Positions 23,100 through 33,067 of a stretch of 64,000 bases of DNA are shown in pieces. Origin of the DNA: Massospora cicadina (lineage: Eukaryota > Entomophthoromycota > Entomophthoromycetes > Entomophthorales > Entomophthoraceae). The position numbers and the translations under genes are program-made. How positions within the stretch are numbered: the first letter of the stretch is position 1; each line of letters starts with the position of its first letter. The stretch is from assembly GCA_022478985.1 (NCBI GenBank), contig JAKSZP010009574.1, positions 1-64,000 of the forward strand. The letters run 5' to 3'. The notes below the pieces were generated by a model that was given only the letters and a program-made list of their open reading frames with translations, had not been told where the DNA came from and searched no databases.

Positions 23100-24050
23100 A
23101 CCATTACTAAAGTGGAAGTGTTAATTCAAAGGGTCTGGGTTTTGGCTACCTTGGATATGTTATCACCTATCAATGTTGTCTCACCCATCTCATCAGGAAG
23201 ATTTAGCTCGCCCTAGACCTAGAATACAACCAAGAGTATAGCACTTCTAGTCTGAACAACACCAAGGCGAAAGGTGCACATTCATCTCTACCAATTTGAA
23301 ATGGCAAAGTAGTTTTCTTTGATTAAAATTTCACTAGACAATAGCAAGTATGGTAAACTTATTGGAACGTAATCTATGATCAAATATAAAGGAGTCATCA
23401 ATCTAAAATAAATATATTTATCACTCCTAAACTATTAAAAGTTTCCTTGTACTGGATAATAATTGCTCCAGTAATAAGATAACATACTTATCTGGTTGAG
23501 TACCCTGTTTCCACTTTACCTTTATTATATTCTAACTCTGTAGGAAATATATAAAGCTCCCTGACTCATTAAACGCAGCAGAGATCACTCCTTTTTATGC
23601 TACTGAGGAGGCAAAATTAATCCATAAAAACAAAGAGTGTTTCTACCAACATAATCCCCAGTATACCCCTAAACTGCTTACTACATATTACTAGTGTCAA
23701 TGGAGGCAGTAGATTTGAACCAAGAGTTTTACCAGGATTTCTTGGCCCAGTTTATCATCAGCCTACTGAGCTATTACTTGGAAATTCAACCAACCATTAC
23801 CTTAGTCAAGAAGTTTCAAAAGATTGGGAAAGGTCAATTACTTTTATTGATGAAATCAATAGGTACATTTTATTGGTACTCACCTTGATTTTGGCCTACC
23901 CACCAATAACATTTGTTTCTTCCATACCTCAATTTCATATATCTAATTTTTTAGATCATAATGAACTTGAGAAGATGCATCAACTACTTTAAGACTATCA
24001 AAATGTTCTTTGCACTTCAGATGTTGGCTATGGTCACATGAAAGAATGGA
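23100..24050 (+). pseudogene. GY3 protease-like remains and linker to RT
   Basis: The stretch VWVLATLDMLSPINVVSPISS near 23130-23200 matches the shape of a retropepsin catalytic strand (hydrophobics, D-T-G, then NVIS), with DML at the catalytic turn. After it, up to about 24050, lies the linker that precedes RT in gypsy elements, with a small open piece at 23694-23888 (VDLNQEFYQDFLAQ). Assignment depends on the clear RT that follows. Confidence 0.45.
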
Positions 24051-24500
24051 CTAATAGTATTGATGTTGGAGACTCAACCCATATGATAAAGCCATATAGG
24101 TAGTCAAATGTAGAGAAGCAATACATGAAGACCAAGATCAAATAACTATTGAATGCCAGATTACTTGTGCCCTCCCAGTTTTATGGTTGTCCCCACATTT
24201 ATTTATAAAAGTAAGAAAAATGGTGGGGGCACAGAATAATAATTGATTACAGGAAGCTTAACAGACTCACATAGAAGAGCAGGAATCCAATTCAATGAAG
24301 TGATGATGATCTGGCCCATCTCTACAGCTTTGAAAACTTCTCAACGATGGACCTCTTAAATAGCTATTGAAAATTAGATCTGTCTCCAGAGGACCAAAGG
24401 AATTGTGCGTTGATATGCACAGAAGGATTAAACCAATATACCCAGCCCCCTCAGGGAGTATGCAACGCTACAACCTCCTTGTGGGATCCGCCAATGGATG
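24051..24500 (+). pseudogene. GY3 reverse transcriptase, N-terminal half
   Basis: Visible in consecutive frames: VGDSTHMIKPYR (region before RT), RIIIDYRKLNRLT near 24235-24270, FSTMDLLNSY near 24340 with the motif A Asp, PEDQRNCALICTEGL, PPQGVCNATTSL and the start of the palm segment. The active-site block resumes only at 25343, so about 0.8 kb of foreign sequence separates the two halves. Confidence 0.75.
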
Positions 24501-25326
24501 CCACAAATAATTCTCAGAGTGAGAATCTTACTTTTTTATAAAAGTATAAAATAATGTTTTATTATAGTTTTTATGTTTTTTATTATTTTAAGCGGGCAAA
24601 ACCAGGAAAGGTCCTTTTCTCAATACTAGTTTTTCTTATTTAAACTAGTTCAGATTTCAAGACCATCAATATTTAAGGCAAAAGAATGTAAAGCTCAGTT
24701 ATCTATATTAGGGAATATAGGCTTTTGGCCTATCAGATCGAAGATAAAATCTTTGAGGCAAAACTGACCCATGCAGTAATGATTTGATGAATTGTATCCA
24801 ATCATCAGCAAGTAAAATCTTTCACCTTGGTGGTGGTCAGACTTGAATGGTAATGATTGGGTAGTTTGGTGGTGGTTGGACTTGGATGGTAATGATTGGC
24901 TAATTTTTACCATATCATCATCAAGTAAAATCTTTGCACCTCAGCGGTGGTTAGACTTGGATGGTAATGACTAGTTAACTTGCACCCAATCATTGATAGT
25001 AAAATATTCTTGCTTCACGGAGGTTCAGATCCATGCAATATTGAACTCCTCAAATTTGACTGAGAAGTCGGAGTAATCCTATTATTAGTTCTTACCTTTT
25101 TAAGCCAATTTTTATGATAAACCGTATTTTTCAATAATAAGATTGCACCAAGAATCCACCAAGGTCTTTTTTCTGTTGGTGCTTATATCATTATTAACCA
25201 CAATATTATTTGTTGATTGGGTAGGAGATGGGCCAGTCATAGTAGCAGATTCAGGAGCACTAATACTTCCAACATTCTTTTCCTTAAGTCGAAAAGGTGA
25301 ATGTCTGACACTCCTTAATGGGTGAT
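24501..25326. repeat. Unclassified insertion inside GY3 RT
   Basis: About 0.8 kb splits the RT between PPMDATNN and MDYIMQYLKS. It contains A/T-rich ends, the short repeats described at 24826-24975 and a small minus-strand open frame at its right end. No LTR structure was found and no clear target duplication was seen. On the minus strand the left part reads CCTGGTTTTGCCCGCTTAAA, faintly like the LINE-tail motif, so a non-LTR insertion is possible but unproven. Confidence 0.5.
24826..24975 (+). repeat. Imperfect minisatellite
   Basis: The core GGTGGTTGGACTTGGATGGT followed by AATGATTGG appears three times (about 24828-24860, 24869-24899 and 24946-24975), with partial neighbours such as AGTAAAATCTTT-CACC before copies. 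Copies differ by a few substitutions and spacing. Confidence 0.6.
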
Positions 25327-25342
25327 GGATTACATCATGCAA
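25112..25342 (-). CDS. Small open frame, unknown
   Basis: Seventy-six codons, mostly inside the insertion that splits GY3 RT; its first codons run into RT sequence. It is Ser/Thr/Asn-rich (SAPESATMTGPSPTQSTNN) with no recognised motif. It may be a remnant of the inserted element or chance; there is no supporting homologue in the window. Confidence 0.2.
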   Translation of the reverse strand: MHDVIHHPLRSVRHSPFRLKEKNVGSISAPESATMTGPSPTQSTNNIVVNNDISTNRKKTLVDSWCNLIIEKYGLS

Positions 25343-25600
25343 TATCTCAAATCAAACTGTTTGATTGTATACCTAGATAATATAACGGTGTTTTTTTAAA
25401 AAAACTTATAATTAATCATCTGAACCACTAAAAAAACAGTTTTAAATGACTACAAGAGAACATCAAACTCAAACCTATGAAGTTTAACTTTTTTTACAGC
25501 AATTAGAATTTTTAAGAAATGTCATATCACGGGAAGGAATTCAATCCTTGTACAATAAAAAGAATTAATCTCCAAGATGCCTGAGCCAGGGCCTTTAATT
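25327..25600 (+). pseudogene. GY3 reverse transcriptase, C-terminal half
   Basis: Continues the palm domain after the insertion: MDYIMQYLKSNCLIVYLDNITVF, where the active-site block reads YLDN in place of YLDD. Degenerate thumb and connection sequence follows up to about 25600. The catalytic change and stops make it inactive. Confidence 0.7.
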
Positions 25601-25779
25601 ATACAGGTATTATTAGAAATGATGGGAGATCACCATCAATTTACCTAATTTTGCTCAACTCAACAAATCTCTTGTCCTTTTTCTACCCAAAAAGTCACTT
25701 TTTTGTGGTGAGTAGTACAAAGAACCACATCTGAGACCATTTTGGATTCATTAATGAAAAATGATTTAAAACATTTAAC

Positions 25780-26230
25780 TATGGGAAGCCATTTATCCTA
25801 TTTACAGATCCCTCTGACCTAGCTGTAGGAGACATTCTATTGCAAATGGATGAGTATTGCATGACTACACGGTGTTTTATTACAGAGAAAACGCTTTCAA
25901 AAGCTGAGCAAAAATTACATCATCACGGAGAAAAGAGTGCTTAGCTGTTTCCTTTGCAATGAAACATTTCTGGCACTTCTTATATGGTAAGAGCTTTACA
26001 GTTGTTACAGAGCACGTTCTTTGTATTGGCTGAAAAATAGGAACAACCAGGAAGACTATCCGTTGGGCTCTCAAACTTCAGCACTATGGCATGAACATTT
26101 TCCATTGAGCTATAACAAAAGCACATTACTATAGATAACCTTACCAGATTGACCCTATTATATTTAGATAATAGCAAAGATGAACGATTACATGACCTAC
26201 TCATGAAACCAGACTCTTGGGATGAAGAAG
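25780..26230 (+). pseudogene. GY3 RNase H
   Basis: Shows FTDPSDLAVGDILLQMDEY near 25800 (first catalytic Asp strand), ITEKTLSKAEQKLHHHGEKS, CFLCNETFLALLIW-type remains in another frame, and VGLSNFSTMA-like text after further frame changes. Order and spacing fit the RNase H after RT in gypsy elements. Confidence 0.6.
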
Positions 26231-26279
26231 ATGGGCCAGTTTAAGACATTGAAAAGACACGCTTGAGATATAAAAGTTC

Positions 26280-27370
26280 TTGAAACCTTTTTTATATAAA
26301 GCTAGTACTACTGGCTACCTTACTTGTGACAATTGGAAAAATACCAGTTAAAGTTGTAAGTCAACAATACCTTAGGACATGGAGGGTCCAGATAGCTTAT
26401 GAATAAATTAAGGACTGATAATGCTGGTAAGAAATACTAGACTCTATAGTGTAATTAATAACTGCTTAGTTCAATTTTTAAAAAGCAGACGTCGCATAAG
26501 GCCAATTAAAATTATCATCCAATGGCCCCTCAACAGCCATTTCAAACCATCAGTCTTGGTGTCATAGGTCCACTATTTGAATCCACAGGAGATAATTGAT
26601 GCATCTTTATAGGGATTGATAATTTCACAAAATGTGTGGAAGCAATTGCTATTCCAATCAGACCGCCAAGGCTACGCTAAATTATATACTAGAATATATT
26701 TATTAGGCACAGTTGACTTCAAGTATTGCTATGCGACATTAGGAAGAATTTTACTTCAAGAGTTGTGAGAATTTTAGCTATGAGCATGGGAACTCAACAA
26801 CTATTTTCAGTGCCTTACAACCCATCAACTAACAGGAATATGGAGATGTAATGGAATGTTAGTTTAAAGCATGCATAGATGGCTTTTATGATCCATAACA
26901 CTGGGACCAATATCTTACAAGTAAATTGATGGCTTATAGGATAAGTTTACATCAAATCAACAAAATTGCATCTATAAGGCCTTATATGTAACTGCTCCTA
27001 GAATCCTGGCTCTATTAGCTCTTTAAGTCAACAGTGGTAATACTTAAGATCCTGAGAAAATGCTAAAAAGACTATCCCTAAAAATATAAAACTTTAATCA
27101 GAGGCAATGAGAATCTAGCCAAGAAAGTTACAAGAGAAGGCCAAGAAAAAAATGCATCCTGCTAACCTCTACTTGTTTTTGAGATTTAAAAATTATTTTG
27201 TATTATCATAATTGTATAGCACCCCATTGAGAAAATTAGCTTTTCATATAGGGTGGACCATATGCTATATCCTAAAAATGTGGGGACAATTATCAATAAA
27301 ATAATAATAGCCTGAGTAGCTATCAACCACTTACATAGATGATTCTTGCTTCAATACTCCTTACCAATAT
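26280..27370 (+). pseudogene. GY3 integrase remains
   Basis: Strongly decayed. Pieces consistent with integrase are SYLTCDNWKN-like finger remains near 26320, IGPLFESTGDN and FIGIDNFTKCVEAIAI near 26560-26650 (core strand carrying the first Asp), then QLFSVPYNPSTNRNME-like sequence near 26800-26840. Stops and frame changes occur in every segment. The element is cut at 27382 by GY4. The matching continuation with polypurine tract and LTR start lies at 53763-53770. Confidence 0.6.
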
Positions 27371-27759
27371 CCTTGAAAGGGTTGTAAAAATTTATAGGTC
27401 TTGATTATTATTGGCCAAATAACCCCTATAAACTTATTACTTGCAAAGGTTCAGGTTTTGTGCAAATTGTCCGCGTTGTATGTGAGTTGATATAATTGGT
27501 TAATAATAGTATGACGACTATTATCCATAGTTGAATGGAATTCCTAGATCTCAGCCCAATGCTCAGCCAGTATTTCCAATCAAAATACTTGTGATGTCTC
27601 AAAAAATAGGGATTTGTTCCCTCATACCATCTAATCCAATCTTCTCTAAGATTCCTGTTGATGGCTTCTCCAGTTTGACACACAGTCAGCAGCAATCCCC
27701 AATTTGTTCAATTTATTGTGGGGAAGGCTGACCATGGGATGGACACTTCCAAATATGAC

Positions 27760-30700
27760 TCTGAAGAGACAAAACTTAGTACCAGGAAGGCACCCCAGAG
27801 AAGCGATGCTATCTCTTGTTGCCAGCGGGAACGCCACTTATGGGGAGGGGGAGGGAACGTGTGGAGGGGCCGTAGCCACATTTGAACACGTGTGGAGGAA
27901 GGGGTCTGATTTGATGAGCCAGACTGGGAACCAGGAGGAGACCAGCTGTTGGTGACGCGGTGGGAGGTATCCAAACATCCACGCTTGAAAGTGGTCCACC
28001 AAATTAGACCGGAATCTGTGGACAGCTTCTGGGAGGGTGGGGGTGGAGCCTGCGATGGCATCTAAGACAATCGTGTGGATGGTCCACATGGCGATTGCAA
28101 ACTCCAAAGCACGGAGGGAGGGTGGAAGGGGGGAGGCCATTAATAAAGCAAACATATCTCTTGACAGACTGAAGGGATGCATTTGATCCTGGCCCAGCAG
28201 ACGTTGAACTTCGCGCCATATCACTTTAGAGGTGGGGCACTTCTCCAGGCGGTGAAACAGCGTTCCATACTGGCCGCACATGACACAGGATGAGTGTAAA
28301 GCGCTAAAGCGCTCAGCTGTATGATACACCCGACTCAGGCAGCGCCACACATGGGAGCGGACTTGAGGCTGCAACAGAGGATGGTGTGCGTATTTCCAGA
28401 TAGTCTTTTGGGTCTCAGTGGAACAAGGGATGTCCATCATGTCCAGGTAGTCCACCCTGGATAGGACTTGGGGTAGAATGGGGATCACGCCATCATGGAT
28501 GGGTAGCCCCTGTACCTCTTGTGTGAACTGAGGAGAGGTGCGGCCTCTTAGGGGTTGTATGTCCGCTAATACAAATTCTCCACTCAGCGCTCCGCATGGA
28601 GAGTAAGATTCGTTTGTAGTGGGATTTAGTCCCGTGAGGACCTGTGGCCAATGGGTGTGAAGCCAGGTATTTCATCAGGGAGTGGGGGTTCGATAGAAAT
28701 TTGAGGCCCAAGGCGCGGGAGAAGTTAAAGCGGGCTGCTTGGGACCAGTGTTGGGAGGGGAGTGTAGGGGTGGTGACGGCCACAATCTAGGTGCCCAGGA
28801 TCTTGGCAGCGTGGGCTTTGAAGTCAAGCAGGCCATGCCACCATGATGATGAGGGCCAAACATGACCTCTAGCCATACTGGTAAAGGGCGGCCTGACCAA
28901 AGCCAACTTTGTAGCAAAGCATACAGGGATTTGAAGAAGCTTGGGGAGAAGAGGATGGCGTGGGCTCTGAACCAGACTTTGGAGAGGAGCATAGAGTTGG
29001 CTAAAACAACCCTGCCAGTGAGAGAAGTAGGGTGGGCTCTGAGAGAGGCGAATTGCTTCGTCACATTGTCCAGAATATGGAGCTCCATTACTGCCGACGT
29101 ATATCCGCCTGCCTCCATCCACACGCCCAGATGGCGTACCAGTCCCATGGTAGGACGTGGCACAAAGGAAAGCACCAGTGGGGCGGTGTGTGTTGAGTTA
29201 GTGGGGCGAGGATTTGGGCGAGCAGATGGGCCAGGTTGGGAACTTGTTGCTGGGGTCCAGCAGTTCTGAAACTGACCAAGGAAAATGATTTCAGTTTTGG
29301 AAGCATTCAGTGCCGCGTTGCTTACCCGGGAATACTCCTGGATGAGAGCTTCAAGCGCGCGTGCATCTTGATTATTAGACACCCCAACCACACATTCATC
29401 TGTGAATGCCATTATCTTGACTGAGGCTTGGCCTGGCACGTGGACCCCAGTGAGTTGGGCATTCACATTTCGCAGTAGTGGGCCAAGGCTGAAGTTGCAT
29501 AAGAGTGGGCTGAGGGGGTCTCCTTGTCGCAAGCCCCTTTGAGAGCGGAATACTTCCATTAGGAAGCCAGGGCCACGCACTACCATTGTTGCAGATTCCG
29601 TGAGCATCATTACCCAGTTGATGAAGCGAGGGGGTAAGCGGAAATGATGGAGGCAGGCCCTGAGGTATTCCCAGTTTACTTTATCATAGGCCTTTTGTTG
29701 GTAAAAGAATACAAGTGCCCCAGAGGCATTGGATTGACATACATTAGCCACAGAGTGCACGTTATCCCAAATTGACCTTCTGGGTATGAAACTGAATTGT
29801 TCTGGGGAGATGGTGGCAGATGCTACAGTCCCTAAACGGTTAGCCATGATTTTTGTTAGAATTTTAGTGTCTGTGTTTGTTAGAGAAATGGGGTGCCAGT
29901 TGGCTAAGTCTAGCTTGTACCCTTTCTTAAAGAGTGTGATGGTGAAGGCCTCATGTCCTCCTGGTAAGAGGCACGTTTCCAACAGGCTTTGGTTAAGTGA
30001 GGCGAGCAGCAATGGGGAATATATTTGAAATACTTTTTGTAGAACTCATATGGAATACCATCTGGGCCTGGGCATTTCGGTTTGGCGCACCGCAAATGGC
30101 TGTCCATAATTTGTTCAGAGTAATCAAATTCATTATTTCTGGGTATTGGAAGATGGTGCGGATGTGGGCTCGGTCAAGAGATTCTGCCACTTCGGCCAGC
30201 TGAATTGGATTGGATCGGTACAACTTGGAGTAATACTATTATGTTTCAATTGCCACTCTGGCTGGCATATCCGCAATTGAATCATCCGATCTTCACACCT
30301 GTGTGCAGGCCACGCTCTGGCATGGTGCATTTTTAAAGAAATGTGCGGTGCACTTGTCACCTTTTGTGATGCGTGTGGCCCTGTACTGAACATAAACCTG
30401 ATGTTTGTGTTGCCTTTCAAGTGCGTTGAGGTGGGCAGCTGCCTCCGCCCACTTCTGGCCCCATGCAGAGCTGTATCCAGTAGCTGGGATGTTGGACTCC
30501 AGGTGTGCCAACTCTGCCAGAGCGCGCAAAAATGACCGCTGATGTGGCTCGTGAGCATCTGGAGGAGAGATGGTGAGAGTGGCGGATGGTGTCATCTTTG
30601 AAAGTTGCCTATGTGGTTATGGGGTCCGCGCAAAATGGTGCAACAAACTTTTTTGTTAAAGTTTCTGCTTCACCCAGGTGGAAAATCCTGGTGACGCGAG

Positions 30701-31454
30701 CTCGGAGGGCAGATTTTGCACCAATGTGGGGCCTTAGCAGCTGTGACAGGTAGATGGTAGGTTAGCAATACCAGTTGATGGTCGGAGAATTCCATTTTGT
30801 TGTTTTGAAGTGGGAGATGTGGGGTTGGAATTTCGCCGGTGTAAGGATAAGGTCGATGTAGGTCCTGGACCTTAATTGGCAGTTGTGGATGTGGGGACAA
30901 ATCATGTTTTTGAGCAGCGGGGCATGTCGCGGCAGTACATCCATTATCCTGAGGGTGGGCTTTAGAACGCACAGTTCTACGTGACCCTGGGAGGCGTGTG
31001 TTGAGGAAGGCCACTGGTCCGTTGGTGTGTTTAGCCAACAGTTCATGTCACTGACTAGGAAAGAGTCTGGGCGTAGCGGGAGGGAATTGACTGATGAGAA
31101 AAATTCCCAACGCTCATGTGCACCGTTTGGGGCATAGATATTGATGATTGCATGCACTATGTCAGCCCACGAGAAAGTGACAATGAGCACTCAGCCATTT
31201 AGGAATGTTTCTGAGGATAAAAATTTGAAAAATTATTTATCGAAATTAGCACCCCACAGTGCTTTGACCAAAGGGAAGGGATGGGAGGAGCACTGTTCTC
31301 AAGCTTCCTTGGAACCTCATGGACAGTGGGACTCCTGGATGGCCAGGATATCCACGGGTAAATTGTGTTATAAAAAACTCGGTTTCCTAGCCCAGGATGG
31401 GGAGACTTTGAGTCCGATGATATTCAACATCCCTAAAGTGAAGGTTTCCCCCAT
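27760..31454 (-). pseudogene. LINE-A ORF2 protein (A3)
   Basis: Starts at the conserved ATG (31452-31454). The endonuclease part shows DMNCWLNTPTDQW with the catalytic Asp retained, YIDLILTPAKF in place of RIDLI, and FSDHQLV. A frame break lies near 30760-30790. The RT stretch 28675-30012 is open for 445 codons and holds FFYQQKAYDKVNW, GLRQGDPLSPLLCNFS and an altered active-site block FTDE (29395-29406) in place of FADD. The zf-RVT finger CVMC...HRLEKC lies near 28240-28300. A TGA follows ACTQV near 30293, as in A4. The final stop used by A2 and A4 is lost, so the frame runs on through the tail. Confidence 0.88.
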
Positions 31455-31460
31455 CGCACC

Positions 31461-31593
31461 TTAGGCGTGAGGGATTGGCACCTGGGCCCACCAGCCTCCT
31501 CTAGATCCCCATGGGCCTTCACAGCAGCAAGGGTGTTAGCAGCAATGCTATCAGGGTTTTTGTTAATTTTTTCAGAAAGAGTTGCATTGGCTG

Positions 31594-31634
<41 letters not shown>

Positions 31635-32880
31635 AATTTTTTGCAATGCAGATGAGTTTGGTGCACCATTGAGCGGGTTGAAAATTTTTTTTCAGTTGGG
31701 ATGGGTCCCAAGTCAGTTTCAGCCGGAGCTTGGGTGCAACAATTGGGTGAGATTAAATCCCCCATCAGATCCTCAGATTGAGTGGCCCACTCGGCGTGGG
31801 CTTCCCAATATGATTGGTTGATGAATTCCCAAGTTGCTTCCGCCATGAAGGTTTCCATGTCCTCCTGGCATTGTGGGTGTGGGATAGTGATGGTGGCTTT
31901 GGCCGCTTCCTTGGCCGCGGCCCTGCGGGCCTGCTTGGCCTTCTTCCGCTCTTGTGGGGAGATAGGCTTTACCAATAGGTAGCAGCCTTGTGCTCCCCAT
32001 GGGAAAGCCTCTTTGGTGCTTTCAGTTAGTTTGTAGTGTGCCTCTCTGCTGGCCATGGCCGCCGAGGGGGTGCTCTTGGAATGTGACGCCCTCCTTGGTG
32101 GGGCATGCGTGCGCCTTATGGCCCTACATGTCACAGTGGGTGCAAATGGGGGGCGCGCTGTCCATGGTCACCTGGAATAGGTGGGTGTTATGCCCTGCAA
32201 TATCAATAAAAGTGGAGTGTGGGATCTGGGTTAGGTCCTTCATGATCTCCTCAGTTGGGGTCAGAACTGCGATGGCTTTGCTGGTGCACAGGTGTGGCAT
32301 CAGCGTGAAGTGTTGCATTTCAAAAGATTGTATTTCACCATATACAGCGGGACCATCTTTCATATGTTGTTCCAAAATGTCACATTTTACTGTAGTAGTC
32401 AAAAAGTCAAACGTGAGGAAAATTTGGTTTGATTTTTTCCATCTGGTGCGTTTGGTTTCGATGATCCATTGCCCTTCAGGGAGGTTGACCACTACATGCA
32501 CCGCTGCAGCCTCATCTGCTGCCTCTTTGCTTTCAAAACCTAGGTCCAGCCAACCACATGATATGGAGTGAGGTGCTACGTACACCGCAGTCAGGAAAAT
32601 TGTGTGCACATCTTCACAAAATTTTATATAAGGCCATTTGTTGGATGTCCAGAAACATGCAGACTCCAAATTCCACCGACAAAAATGGCTGGGAGTGTGG
32701 CGTGTTGATGTACTGGTTGCATTATGCTTGCCATGCAAGTATCTCCGGGAAAGTAGTGACCACCAACATCTTATAATGTTTGTCTATTCCGCTGGTTTCT
32801 CCGGGGCGTTTTCAAACGTTGGAGGCTGCAGGCCTTCCATCTGCTCCTCTTACCTTACTTGCCCAACTGCTCCCTGACAT
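31461..32880 (-). pseudogene. LINE-A ORF1 protein (A3)
   Basis: From the conserved start (32878-32880) to the stop at 31461-31463. It contains GWLDLGFESKEAADEAA, TTVKCDILEQHMKDG, STFIDIAGHNTHLF, and a knuckle whose second half is lost (CTHCDM followed by a stop and frameshift near 32124-32130). The lower part 31433-32134 is open and includes a run of alternating Leu and Ser (about 31599-31632) in place of the KQKVKAKA segment. That run comes from a CT repeat on the coding strand. The N-terminal third is also frame-broken (stop near 32750). Confidence 0.82.
31599..31632 (+). repeat. GA microsatellite inside LINE ORF1
   Basis: Seventeen uninterrupted GA units lie where the other copies have a Lys/Ala-coding segment. 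The coding strand reads CT repeats, giving Leu-Ser alternation and leaving the local frame open. Confidence 0.95.
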
Positions 32881-32983
32881 GGGCGCAGAATAATCTCCTC
32901 TGTGAGATTATCAAACTAGATTCAGTCTTGAATTTATAGGTTGCAAAAGTGATTGCAACGAGAAAGAAAAGTTGAAAAAAGAT

Positions 32984-33000
32984 AGCAATCCCAATTTGTT
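32984..33000 (+). repeat. Middle target duplication between A3 and A4
   Basis: AGCAATCCCAATTTGTT, the same site as at 27691-27708 and 38281-38296 with one C lost. Three copies of one target around two LINEs indicate two insertions at the same sequence, or one composite event. Confidence 0.85.
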
Positions 33001-33067
33001 TTAATTTTTAAATTTTAAATTTATTGCGGGAAAGGCTGACCATGGGACGGACACTTCCAAATATGAC

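Larger units (their letters stand above)
27709..32983 (-). mobile_element. LINE-A copy A3, complete
   Basis: A full-length minus-strand copy (about 5.27 kb). It is flanked by AGCAATCCCCAATTTGTT (27691-27708) and AGCAATCCCAATTTGTT (32984-33000). It lies head to tail with A4, which shares the middle duplication. Domain order matches A2. It carries a GA-repeat expansion in ORF1, a mutated RT active site and no ORF2 stop in the usual position. Confidence 0.92.

Noticed and set aside
31433..31660. Leu-Ser repeat protein as a distinct gene
   Set aside because: It is only the translation of a CT/GA microsatellite within LINE ORF1.
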